This document shows positions 1-6,357 of a DNA stretch of 42,206 bases, one piece after another (within the stretch, counting starts at the first letter, position 1; the number at the start of each line of letters is the position of its first letter). The notes beneath the pieces were generated by a model. The model was not told the origin of the DNA, searched no databases, and saw only the letters and a list, made by a program, of their open reading frames with translations. The DNA is taken from the NCBI GenBank assembly GCA_026397955.1, contig JAPLTV010000052.1, positions 1 to 42,206 on the forward strand, in the 5' to 3' direction. The DNA is from Verrucomicrobiota bacterium (GTDB lineage Bacteria > Verrucomicrobiota > Verrucomicrobiia > Opitutales > UBA953). Made by a program: the position numbers and the translations under genes.

Positions 1-720
1 GTAAGGGTTGGGGGCGGGGTTGCCTTCCTTCTTATCGACGTCGATCCGGTAGACCGCGGCATGGAAGCCCTTGTTGATGTAACCGGCCGTATCGAAGGCG
101 TCGCCACCGGAGCCGCCGTCGCCGCAGCTGATGTAGAGGTAGCCGTCGGGGCCGAAGTGCAGGTCGCCACCGTTATGGTTAGCGGCCGGGTCTAGCTGGG
201 TGATGAACGGCTGCTCGGACTGGGGGTCTACCTTAAAGGGCTCGACGCTCGACAGCAGGAAACGGGAGACGCGCTGGTGGAGCTTTCCTTCAATCCTAAG
301 GCTATAATAGACAAAGACTTGCTTCGTTTCCATCACGCGCGGATGGACGGCAAAACCAAGTAATCCACACTCGCCGGCGGCATCAAACTTGCCGTCTTTG
401 GGGTTAATTTGAAACACTTGCGTCTTGGTCTGCTTCCTGGCCCCTAGGCCGGATACCATCTGAACTTTACCGCCGAAGTAGGCGCTAGCCTTCTTCTTCT
501 TGTCGGTGGACTTGGCGTCATCGGCGGAGGGAGCGGGGTCGCCCTTCTCGACGACGAAGACGACATCCTTGCTGCCCGGCATCGGGGAGATCGCGACCGG
601 GAGGCTGAAGTTCATCTCCGGGAAGGCGGGCTCCAGCGAGACGAGGGCGTCCTGCGCAGAAGCGGAAGACATCCCGACAAGGAGCGAGAACAGGAGGGCG
701 GCGGTCGGACGGAGTCTCAT
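1..720 (-). CDS. PQQ-dependent glucose/sorbosone dehydrogenase-like protein, 3' end outside the window
   Basis: The reverse strand reads open for 240 codons from an ATG at 720 to the window edge, so the C-terminus is missing. The first about 22 residues form a signal peptide (MRLRP, hydrophobic core, SSASAQ), so the mature protein is exported. After a lysine-rich insert near residues 70-80 comes GECGLLGFAVHP, then NHNGGDLHFGPDGYLYISCG and GDGGSGGDAFD. These are the glycine-rich beta-propeller motifs of the soluble glucose/sorbosone dehydrogenase (GSDH) family, whose members oxidise sugars or polyols in the periplasm with PQQ. PQQ and calcium binding cannot be judged from this fragment. The gene diverges from the HU gene across a 174-base gap. 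I am confident of the family and not of the substrate. Confidence 0.85.
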   Translation of the reverse strand, partial: MRLRPTAALLFSLLVGMSSASAQDALVSLEPAFPEMNFSLPVAISPMPGSKDVVFVVEKGDPAPSADDAKSTDKKKKASAYFGGKVQMVSGLGARKQTKTQVFQINPKDGKFDAAGECGLLGFAVHPRVMETKQVFVYYSLRIEGKLHQRVSRFLLSSVEPFKVDPQSEQPFITQLDPAANHNGGDLHFGPDGYLYISCGDGGSGGDAFDTAGYINKGFHAAVYRIDVDKKEGNPAPNPY

Positions 721-784
721 GGTGTGGGGGTGTTCAGGACACCTAAGTCGGAAGGCGGACGCATGCAAAAGATTTTTTGCGGGA

Positions 785-816
785 GGCAGGGGGTCCGAAG
801 AAACCTGCACCCTGCC
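785..816. other. Inverted repeat in the HU upstream region
   Basis: The arms GGCAGGG (785-791) and CCCTGCC (810-816) pair perfectly across an 18-base loop, and the sequence TTATTTTT follows at 818-825. It lies between the divergent dehydrogenase and HU genes. It could be an operator or an attenuator-like hairpin in the HU leader. The sequence alone does not decide, and I could not pick out a convincing HU promoter. Confidence 0.35.
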
Positions 817-894
817 CTTATTTTTCGCTGGTTTTCAGCGTACGCTTCGATACTTAATACACCCGCATCACTGCACAACCAACCCATAACCAAC

Positions 895-1182
895 ATGTCC
901 AAAGCCCTCACCAAGTCCCAAATCGCCGGTGCCATCGCCGAAAAAGCTGAAATCAGCAAGAAGCAGGCCGTCGCGATTCTCGAGATCATCGCTGGCCTCG
1001 CCTACAAGAACGCGAAGAACTCCTTCACGCTCCCCGGCCTCGGCAAGCTCGTCCTCGTCCACCGCAAGGCTCGCCTCGGTCGCAACCCTGCCACTGGCGA
1101 AACCATCCAGATCAAGGCTAAGAAGGTCGTGAAGTTCCGCGTGGCTAAGGCCGCCAAGGACGCGATCCTCGGCGCCAAGTAA
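895..1182 (+). CDS. HU/IHF-family DNA-binding protein
   Basis: This 95-residue protein has the usual length of HU. It begins MSKALTKSQIAGAIAEKAEI and has the helical N-terminal dimerisation half, then LPGLGKLVLVHRKARLGRNP with the conserved GRNPATGE of the DNA-intercalating beta arm, and a C-terminal helix. HU bends and compacts DNA as a dimer in the nucleoid. An open frame continues upstream to 724, but family length and the conserved start MxKxxLxxxI place the start at 895. No clear Shine-Dalgarno site precedes it. The gene is single, with a strong terminator directly behind it. The family assignment is firm; HU versus IHF subunit is not resolved. Confidence 0.95.
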   Translation: MSKALTKSQIAGAIAEKAEISKKQAVAILEIIAGLAYKNAKNSFTLPGLGKLVLVHRKARLGRNPATGETIQIKAKKVVKFRVAKAAKDAILGAK

Positions 1183-1206
1183 TCTCTCGCGAGATTCACG
1201 CCAAAA

Positions 1207-1232
1207 GGCGCTCCGCAAGGAGCGCCTTTTTT
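1207..1232 (+). terminator. Rho-independent terminator of the HU gene
   Basis: A perfect 8-bp stem GGCGCTCC/GGAGCGCC with a GCAA tetraloop is followed by six T. It starts 24 bases after the HU stop codon. Confidence 0.93.
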
Positions 1233-1327
1233 GTTGTCTGCGTTTCCACCTGCTGCGCGCGGCGACGGCGGGCACGGTTTTCCTTGCACGCTCCGACGCT
1301 CGCGGAATGAATGCATGTCCGCAATCC

Positions 1328-1411
1328 GCCCGGGTGGCGAAATGGCAGCCGCAGCGGACTCAAAATCCGCCGCCCTCTAAAGGCATGAAGGTTCGAGTCC
1401 TTTCCCGGGCA
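1328..1411 (+). tRNA. tRNA-Leu(CAA)
   Basis: The acceptor arms GCCCGGG (1328-1334) and CCCGGGC (1404-1410) pair perfectly. The anticodon stem GCGGA/TCCGC encloses loop CTCAAAA, giving anticodon CAA, which reads UUG. A long variable arm (near 1370-1385) marks a class II tRNA, and the T loop is TTCGAGT. The discriminator is A1411. The 3' CCA is not encoded here, unlike in the Asn and Val tRNAs of this window. Confidence 0.93.
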
Positions 1412-1460
1412 CTTGCGGCGACGATCGTCGGAGGCGTCACCGCTTCCGACGAAACCGCGT

Positions 1461-1724
1461 TCAGCGCGCCCAGACGAGAACGCCGGCAAGCGTCGAGGCC
1501 AGCATGAGCGCGAAGAGGAGCACCGATGCGCAGCCGCGATTCGAAAGACGTTCCTTATAAGAAAGTCCGCTGCCAGGAATTCCCACCGTACCGTCGACGC
1601 GATCCTTGCGGACGTTGATCGTCGCGCCGGGACGACCGGCCGACAATGAGGCGCCGGTCTTCGAGACATTGATCCGGAAGAATTTCCCGAGGGAGATTGT
1701 TTTGCGGAAGCGGAAGAAACCCAT
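1461..1724 (-). CDS. DUF4236-domain small membrane protein
   Basis: This 87-residue protein starts MGFFRFRKTISLGKFFRINV and continues SKTGASLSAGRPGATINV and VGIPGSGLSY. That is the pattern of the DUF4236 domain (glycine-rich beta repeats after MGFRFRKS), whose function is unknown. The domain fills residues 1-55. The C-terminal third (CASVLLFALMLASTLAGVLVW) is one transmembrane helix. The frame is open 12 codons further upstream, but the family's characteristic MGF start supports 1724. It runs opposite to, and ends 50 bases from, tRNA-Leu. The domain is recognised with good confidence; no function is proposed. Confidence 0.75.
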   Translation of the reverse strand: MGFFRFRKTISLGKFFRINVSKTGASLSAGRPGATINVRKDRVDGTVGIPGSGLSYKERLSNRGCASVLLFALMLASTLAGVLVWAR

Positions 1725-1820
1725 CGAGGACACGCTGAGGGGCTCGTCCTTCGGCCGCAAGCCCCGGGCGACCGGCTGGAATCCCGCGTTTCTTATGACA
1801 CTCTGCCATCTAGGGCGGAC

Positions 1821-1849
1821 TTGCTTTCCCCCGCCCCGCCGACCATAGT
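1821..1849 (+). promoter_or_regulatory. Candidate sigma-70-type promoter for the structured leader
   Basis: TTGCTT (1821-1826), a 17-base spacer and CATAGT (1844-1849) form a candidate -35/-10 pair, predicting a start near 1856. The same -10 hexamer with the same 17-base spacing occurs in front of the VWA gene at 7243-7271. The -35 match is weak (TTG only). Confidence 0.4.
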
Positions 1850-1870
1850 GACGTCAGTTCATTATCAGAC

Positions 1871-2009
1871 GCATTACGAGCAGGACGGGCGAAAGCCGAA
1901 CCTGCACCAACCGAGCCCCTCAAAGGCCGCGGTGGTTATCGGAGCCGAAAGGCGCCGAGATGAGAGCCGAAAGGCTAAAACACAGTCCCTCGTGGATTGA
2001 TCGTGATGC
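1871..2009 (+). ncRNA. Candidate structured RNA or cis-regulatory leader (multi-branch, GAAA tetraloops)
   Basis: The plus strand folds by eye into a closed multi-branch structure. P1 is GCATTACGA (1871-1879) with TCGTGATGC (2001-2009), 9 pairs including one G-U. Inside it are: P2, GCAGG/CCTGC (1880-1884/1901-1905), capped by GGC-GAAA-GCC; P3, ACCA/TGGT (1906-1909/1933-1936), with inner CCG/CGG and GCC/GGC; P4, TCGG/CCGA (1939-1942/1955-1958), capped by GCC-GAAA-GGC; P5, AGCC-GAAA-GGCT (1965-1976). Three GNRA loops occur on this strand only, which gives the direction. It sits between a candidate promoter and a 77-residue reading frame starting 24 bases after P1. I do not recognise a known riboswitch or ribozyme family. 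It may be a leader or an independent RNA. Confidence 0.6.
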
Positions 2010-2033
2010 GCGCCTCTTTCACCGCCGCCCACC

Positions 2034-2267
2034 ATGATCAACACCAACGATACCACCGCCCGCCCGCCCGCCCCCAAGCTGTCCATCCGCGTCAGCGAGG
2101 ACAACCGCCTCCATCACCTCTGGAACAATAACGGGACTTGGTGGCTACACTACACCGAGCACCTCGCGGACTTCACCAAGCGCCGCGTCCGCCGCTCGCT
2201 CCGCACCCACGACCTCGAACTGGCCATTAGCCGACGCGATGAATGGCTACAGACGGCCGCGGCCTAA
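2034..2267 (+). CDS. Small hypothetical protein resembling an integrase N-terminal (arm-type) DNA-binding module
   Basis: This 77-residue protein has the core HHLWNNNGTWWLHYTEHL, then KRRVRRSLRTHD and a final helix LELAISRRDEWL. The order of an aromatic beta-sheet, a basic strand and an arginine-rich helix resembles the N-terminal domain of tyrosine recombinases, but no core-binding or catalytic domain follows. It could be a stand-alone regulator, an excisionase-like protein or the remnant of an integrase. The gene follows the candidate structured RNA at 1871-2009 and ends exactly where the convergent gene at 2268 ends. The start at 2034 is the first ATG after the RNA. The resemblance is from memory of family patterns and needs a profile search. 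Confidence 0.55.
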   Translation: MINTNDTTARPPAPKLSIRVSEDNRLHHLWNNNGTWWLHYTEHLADFTKRRVRRSLRTHDLELAISRRDEWLQTAAA

Positions 2268-3167
2268 TCAGAAGCGGGCGCCGACGCGCGCAGCCAGGCC
2301 CCACTGAGCCCCGGGTTGGAAAGAGCCCTGCGTCTCGCCATCATGCTTGAAGCTGTGACGAGCGTAGGCCACCCATTCGGCGGACCCGCGCACGAACCAC
2401 GTGCCGGACTTCTCCAGGAACTGCGTCACGCCGACGCGGATCGGCACTTCGCCAATCGCGACCGCGCGCGAACCGTAACTGCCGTCGGTGAGCACGAAGC
2501 TCGAGGTCTCGTAAGCGACCGTGAGGTCGACCGTGGTCGCATGGTCTTCGGTGAGGAAGCCACGGACGATAATGCCGTTCTGTAGGCCGGTGGTGCGCAA
2601 TTCGACCTCGGCGTATTTGCACGGACGCCAGGTGGCCTTGATATAAGGGATGGGCAGGAGGGATGACTCGAAGCGATCCTCCAACAGCACGCCGAGCGCG
2701 ATGTCAGTCTCGGCGTCGGGACGCCAGCGGGCGGCGGCGCCTAGGCCCCAGCGATGCGAGCTACCGAGGCTCACGCCTTCTTCGGCCGCGAACTCCAAGG
2801 CATAGGTAAGTTGGACGCCGTACTTCTCATTCCAATCCCATTGGCGGAAACCCGTGACCATGACGTCGGTCGTATCGCCATATGAACGGTCCGTTCCGGC
2901 AATCGCGCCGCTGAAACGGTGGGCGTACTGATACCACTCGAGGTCGATCGCGCGATCGGGCGTCTGATAAATCAACTCCGCACCCGTTCGAGAACGGCCG
3001 AACTCTCCGGTCACGCCACCGGAATGGCTCACGGCATCGGTGCCGCGATATTGATAATCCGCGGCGAGCACCCAGTTCTTGACCGGGGCCGGTTCGGCTG
3101 CCGATAGTTGTGCGGAAAATAATGCACAAAATAAGGCAGCATGCTCAACTTTAAGCAGGCGTTTCAT
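2268..3167 (-). CDS. Exported, probably outer-membrane beta-barrel protein
   Basis: This 299-residue protein begins with MKRLLKVEHAALFCALFSAQ ending LSAAEP, a signal peptide. The mature part is rich in alternating aromatic/hydrophobic strands (WVLAADYQYRG, AELIYQTP, DLEWYQYAHRF, YGVQLTYALEF, RWGLGAAARW) and ends in ...WGLAARVGARF. A terminal phenylalanine is typical of outer-membrane barrels. The frame is open up to 3206, but the signal peptide fits the start at 3167. It diverges from the first ammonium-transporter gene across 95 bases, and a -24/-12-like element faces it at 3203-3217. It may therefore be nitrogen-regulated and could serve outer-membrane passage of a nitrogen compound; that is inference. 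No specific family is recognised with certainty. Confidence 0.7.
   Translation of the reverse strand: MKRLLKVEHAALFCALFSAQLSAAEPAPVKNWVLAADYQYRGTDAVSHSGGVTGEFGRSRTGAELIYQTPDRAIDLEWYQYAHRFSGAIAGTDRSYGDTTDVMVTGFRQWDWNEKYGVQLTYALEFAAEEGVSLGSSHRWGLGAAARWRPDAETDIALGVLLEDRFESSLLPIPYIKATWRPCKYAEVELRTTGLQNGIIVRGFLTEDHATTVDLTVAYETSSFVLTDGSYGSRAVAIGEVPIRVGVTQFLEKSGTWFVRGSAEWVAYARHSFKHDGETQGSFQPGAQWGLAARVGARF
3108..3129. promoter_or_regulatory. Palindrome upstream of the sigma-54 promoter, possible activator site
   Basis: TTGTGC and GCACAA flank a 10-base AT-rich centre. The centre lies about 130 bases upstream of the -12 element of the first amt gene, a usual enhancer distance for NtrC-type activators. 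It differs from the classical NtrC site (GCAC first, then GTGC) and lies inside the signal-peptide codons of the divergent gene. Confidence 0.25.
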
Positions 3168-3202
3168 GGTTAAAAACAAAATTACCCCGAAATTCATCGA
3201 AG

Positions 3203-3217
3203 GCAAGCGAGTTGCCA
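3203..3217 (-). promoter_or_regulatory. Sigma-54-type -24/-12 element facing the outer-membrane protein gene
   Basis: On the minus strand TGGCAAC, four bases (TCGC) and TTGC keep the GG and GC dinucleotides at the exact sigma-54 spacing. The match to TGGCACG-N4-TTGC is 9 of 11 fixed positions. The predicted start is near 3191, leaving a leader of about 24 bases before the ATG at 3167. Confidence 0.55.
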
Positions 3218-3232
3218 GACCTGATTATTTTA

Positions 3233-3248
3233 TGGCACGAATTTTGCT
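3233..3248 (+). promoter_or_regulatory. Sigma-54 promoter of the first ammonium-transporter gene
   Basis: TGGCACG (3233-3239), AATT, TTGC (3244-3247) and T form a perfect -24/-12 consensus. The C of the -12 element is 16 bases before the A of the start codon, so transcription should begin only about 4 bases upstream of the ATG. Confidence 0.88.
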
Positions 3249-3262
3249 TAATAAAAAGCATT

Positions 3263-4543
3263 ATGCTCATTTCTGCCACCCCAGTTCCTTCCACCGGTGA
3301 CAATGTCTGGGTGCTGGTGAGTGCCGCGCTCGTCCTGATGATGTGTATCCCGGGCCTCTTCCTTTTCTACGGAGGCTTGGTCCGCGGCAAGAACGTGCTC
3401 TCGATCGCCGCCCAATGCTTGGCCCTCACCGCCATGGGCATCCTCATGTGGTGGGGCTTCGGGTACAGCCTCGTCTTCGGCAAGAGCTACGCCGGCAGCC
3501 TCGTCGGGCATATCTTTGGCGGCGGCGAGCATTTTGGTTTTGCCGGACTCGGCTTCACGCCTGACGCGGCCTACGCGACCGGCATCTCTTCGGCGACCTT
3601 CGCCCTCTTTCAAGCCATGTTCGCGGCGATCACTCCCGCCCTCATCATCGGCGCCGTCGCCGAGCGCATGAAGTTCTCCGCGGTCATGCTCTTCTCCTTC
3701 CTTTGGACGATCTTCGTCTATTATCCTATCGCGCATGCCGTCTGGGGCGCTACCGGCGACTTCTCCGGCATCGCCAACGCCGACGCCGCCTTCAAGGCCG
3801 CGGACTTCGCCGGCGGCATCGTCGTGCACATGAGTTCTGGTTGGTCCGCCCTCCTCCTCTGCATCCTCGTCGGCCCCCGTGCTGGCTTCGGCAAACGCCC
3901 GATGACCCCGCACAGTATGGTGCTTTGCGTCATCGGCACGGGCCTACTCTGGGCCGGCTGGTATGGCTTCAATGCGGGTTCCGCCTTGGCCGCCGACGGC
4001 ATCGCCATCCAGGCCTTCCTCACGACGACGCTCGGTGCCGCCACCGCCACGCTCGCATGGGCGGCCGTGGAGAAAGTGCATCGCGGCAAGATCTCCGTGC
4101 TCGGTCTCTGCTCCGGCGCGATCGCCGGCCTCGCTACCGTGACCAACGCCGCTGGCTTCGTCTCCGCTAGCTCCGCCGTGCTCATCGGGCTGCTCGCCGG
4201 AACAATCTCCTACTGGGCCTGCTCGGTGCTCAAGCCGAAGTTCGGTTATGATGATGCCCTGGATACCTTCGGCGTGCATGGCGTGGGCGGCACGATCGGT
4301 GCGCTCGCGACCGCGTTGCTCATGAACGCGCAGGCGAATCCGGCTGGCGGCGCGCTGATTTCAAAAGGCCTCCTTAAAGGACAGCTCCTCGCTATGTTGC
4401 TTTGCATCGCGGTTTCGCTAATCATGACCTGGATCATCGCGAAGATTGTCGCGGCGACCATCGGCCTGCGTGCGACGGAAGAAGGAGAGGCTCAGGGCCT
4501 CGACATTTCGGACCACGGCGAAGAAGGCTATTACCACAATTAA
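3263..4543 (+). CDS. amtB: Ammonium transporter (Amt family)
   Basis: The 426-residue protein has the eleven-helix Amt architecture without a signal peptide. It contains FLFYGGLVRGKNVLS in the first helices, AERMKFSAVMLF, then DFAGGIVVHMSSG with the first pore histidine and DTFGVHGVGGTIG with the second. It ends GLDISDHGEEGYYHN, the cytoplasmic tail that couples to PII proteins in this family. It imports ammonium across the inner membrane when nitrogen is scarce. The frame is open 17 codons upstream, but 3263 is chosen because the sigma-54 promoter lies inside that extension. There is no Shine-Dalgarno site. The usual partner gene glnK is not adjacent. A second amt gene follows in the same direction after 140 bases. 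Confidence 0.95.
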   Translation: MLISATPVPSTGDNVWVLVSAALVLMMCIPGLFLFYGGLVRGKNVLSIAAQCLALTAMGILMWWGFGYSLVFGKSYAGSLVGHIFGGGEHFGFAGLGFTPDAAYATGISSATFALFQAMFAAITPALIIGAVAERMKFSAVMLFSFLWTIFVYYPIAHAVWGATGDFSGIANADAAFKAADFAGGIVVHMSSGWSALLLCILVGPRAGFGKRPMTPHSMVLCVIGTGLLWAGWYGFNAGSALAADGIAIQAFLTTTLGAATATLAWAAVEKVHRGKISVLGLCSGAIAGLATVTNAAGFVSASSAVLIGLLAGTISYWACSVLKPKFGYDDALDTFGVHGVGGTIGALATALLMNAQANPAGGALISKGLLKGQLLAMLLCIAVSLIMTWIIAKIVAATIGLRATEEGEAQGLDISDHGEEGYYHN

Positions 4544-4562
4544 GCCCATTTTCAGGGTAGCT

Positions 4563-4600
4563 GCCCACAGGCCTGCTTTTTTTCGAGCAGGCCTGCGGGC
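4563..4600. other. Strong hairpin with a T-rich loop between the two amt genes
   Basis: CAGGCCTGC (4568-4576) pairs with GCAGGCCTG (4587-4595). The stem is extended outward by GCCC/GGGC across one mismatch. The loop carries the T run, so it is not a classical terminator with T after the stem. It may still end the first amt transcript or stabilise its 3' end. Confidence 0.55.
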
Positions 4601-4653
4601 GGGTTCAGTTGTTTTTTGAGCACATTCAAGTCTTCGGCTCGAAAGGTGGCGGT

Positions 4654-4669
4654 TGGCACGGGGGTTGCG
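4654..4669 (+). promoter_or_regulatory. Sigma-54 promoter of the second ammonium-transporter gene
   Basis: TGGCACG (4654-4660), GGGG and TTGC (4665-4668) match the -24/-12 consensus perfectly, preceded by T. The distance from the -12 C to the start codon is again 16 bases, identical to the first amt gene. Confidence 0.88.
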
Positions 4670-4683
4670 AATGACCTCTCGCC

Positions 4684-6216
4684 ATGAACTCCCTGCTACG
4701 AACTCTCACCATCCTCGCTCTGGCGGCAGTGCCCTATCTGTCGTCTGCGCAGAACGCGCCCGCTCCGGCGGCTGCCCCCGCTGTTGAAGCGGCCAAAACC
4801 CCTCCGCCCCCGCCGGCACCCTCGCTTGAACAGCGCATCGCCGGCCTTGAGGCTGCCATCGGCAACGGCGATCCCACCGCCTCGCTTAAGGATGCGAAGG
4901 GTGCCATCCCGGCCGGCCTCACCACGCCAACCGTTGGCGTCTCCGCTCCTGGCCATAACGGCTTCATGATGGTCTGCGCCGCCTTGGTGCTCTTCATGAC
5001 GCTCCCCGGCCTCTTCCTCTTCTACGGCGGTCTGGTCCGCGCGAAGAATATCCTCTCCGTCGTCGCCCAGTGCTTCGGCCTGGCGGGCATGGTCGCGATC
5101 CTCTGGTGGGCCGTGGGTTACTCCCTGGTCTTCGGTAAGAGCTTCGACGGCACGCTCCTCGGACACGTCTTCGGCGGCAGCGAGTTCTTCTTCCTCAACG
5201 GAGTGACCTCCGCCCCGAACACCGACTACGCTTACTGGATCTCCCAGAACGTGTTCTCGATGTATCAGCTGATGTTCGCGATCATCACCCCGGCCCTCAT
5301 CGTCGGCGCCATCGCTGAACGTATGAAGTTCTCCGCAGTCATGCTCTTCATGCTCGGCTGGATGTTCCTCGTCTACTTCCCGATGGCCCACGCAATCTGG
5401 GGCGTCACCGGCGACATGAACGGTGTCTGGAACGCCAAGGCCGCCATCAAGGCAATCGACTTCGCCGGCGGTACCGTGGTCCACATGACCTCCGGTTGGT
5501 CCGCGCTCCTGCTCTGCATCATCCTCGGACCCCGCATCGGCTTCGGCAAGAAGTCCATGACGCCCCACAGCATGGTGCTCTGCGCGGTCGGTACCGGTAT
5601 GCTCTGGGTCGGCTGGTACGGCTTCAACGCCGGCTCGGCTCTCGCCGCCGATGGCGTCGCCGCTCAGGCCTTCACTACCACGACGCTCGCCGCCGCGGTC
5701 GGTGCCTTCACCTGGGCTGCCCTCGAATGGATCATCCGTAAGCACGCCAGCGTCCTCGGCTTCTGCTCCGGCGCTGTCGCCGGCCTGGTCGTGATCACGC
5801 CCGCCGCGGGCTTCGTCTCCGCCAACTCCGCGGTCCTGATCGGCGTCCTCGCCGGTGTGGTGCCCTTCCTGGCGGTCGTCTACCTGAAGGCCAAGCTCGG
5901 CTACGATGACGCGCTCGACACCTTCGGCGTCCACGCGGTCGGCGGCACCCTCGGTGCCATCGTGACCGGCATCTGCGCCACGACCGACGCCAACGGTAAC
6001 CTCGCCACCAACCTGAAGGACATCATCGCAGGCAAGACCCTCTACATCGAACAGTTCAAGGCGATTGGCGTCACGCTGGTCATCTCCCTGGTCGCTACCG
6101 CGATCCTCGCCTACGTGGTGAAGGCTCTCATCGGCCTCCGCCCGACCGAAGAAGAAGAGGCCCGCGGTCTGGATATCTCGGACCACGGCGAAGAAGGTTA
6201 CAGCCACAACTCGTAA
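4684..6216 (+). CDS. amtB: Ammonium transporter (Amt family) with a cleavable signal peptide and Ala/Pro linker
   Basis: The 510-residue protein has a signal peptide (MNSLLRTLTILALAAVPYLS, SAQ), a periplasmic linker of about 75 residues rich in Ala and Pro, and then the Amt core. Core motifs are FLFYGGLVRAKNILS, AERMKFSAVMLF, DFAGGTVVHMTSG with the first pore histidine and DTFGVHAVGGTLG with the second. It ends GLDISDHGEEGYSHNS, nearly the same as the first copy. Compared with that copy it also has a longer loop near residues 435-455. The N-terminal extension resembles Amt proteins that keep a signal sequence. The ATG at 4684 is supported by the signal peptide, although the sigma-54 start would leave almost no leader. 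A strong terminator follows, so the gene is probably transcribed alone. Confidence 0.95.
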   Translation: MNSLLRTLTILALAAVPYLSSAQNAPAPAAAPAVEAAKTPPPPPAPSLEQRIAGLEAAIGNGDPTASLKDAKGAIPAGLTTPTVGVSAPGHNGFMMVCAALVLFMTLPGLFLFYGGLVRAKNILSVVAQCFGLAGMVAILWWAVGYSLVFGKSFDGTLLGHVFGGSEFFFLNGVTSAPNTDYAYWISQNVFSMYQLMFAIITPALIVGAIAERMKFSAVMLFMLGWMFLVYFPMAHAIWGVTGDMNGVWNAKAAIKAIDFAGGTVVHMTSGWSALLLCIILGPRIGFGKKSMTPHSMVLCAVGTGMLWVGWYGFNAGSALAADGVAAQAFTTTTLAAAVGAFTWAALEWIIRKHASVLGFCSGAVAGLVVITPAAGFVSANSAVLIGVLAGVVPFLAVVYLKAKLGYDDALDTFGVHAVGGTLGAIVTGICATTDANGNLATNLKDIIAGKTLYIEQFKAIGVTLVISLVATAILAYVVKALIGLRPTEEEEARGLDISDHGEEGYSHNS

Positions 6217-6239
6217 GCCCCCTCAGAGGGAGCCGGCTC

Positions 6240-6275
6240 GCAGGCCGTCCGATACCGGACGGCCTGCTTCTTTTT
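6240..6275 (+). terminator. Rho-independent terminator of the second amt gene
   Basis: A perfect 12-bp stem GCAGGCCGTCCG/CGGACGGCCTGC with loop ATAC is followed by TTCTTTTT. Confidence 0.95.
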
Positions 6276-6284
6276 AGGGGTAAT

Positions 6285-6337
6285 CTGACAGCAGCGTTTT
6301 CACTATATTATTGCCCTTTCTGAGATGCTGACAGCAG
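6285..6337 (+). promoter_or_regulatory. Direct repeat of a palindromic motif in front of the MerR-type gene
   Basis: CTGACAGCAG occurs at 6285-6294 and again at 6328-6337, 43 bases apart. The second copy is part of the perfect palindrome TGCTG-A-CAGCA (6326-6336). They lie just upstream of the chosen start of the regulator gene and are good candidates for its own operator. This arrangement also argues against starting the protein at the ATG at 6325. Confidence 0.45.
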
Positions 6338-6357
6338 AATGTCTCTATTCTAAGCCC

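Noticed and set aside
1940-1982. Hammerhead ribozyme core
   Set aside because: The segment GAUGAG-hairpin-AAAAC resembles it, but the required CUGAUGA and GAAAC bases are not present.
4696-6207. A 503-codon open frame on the minus strand
   Set aside because: It is the antisense shadow of the second amt gene in GC-rich DNA; its product is a low-complexity Asp/Glu/Gly/His-rich sequence without motifs.
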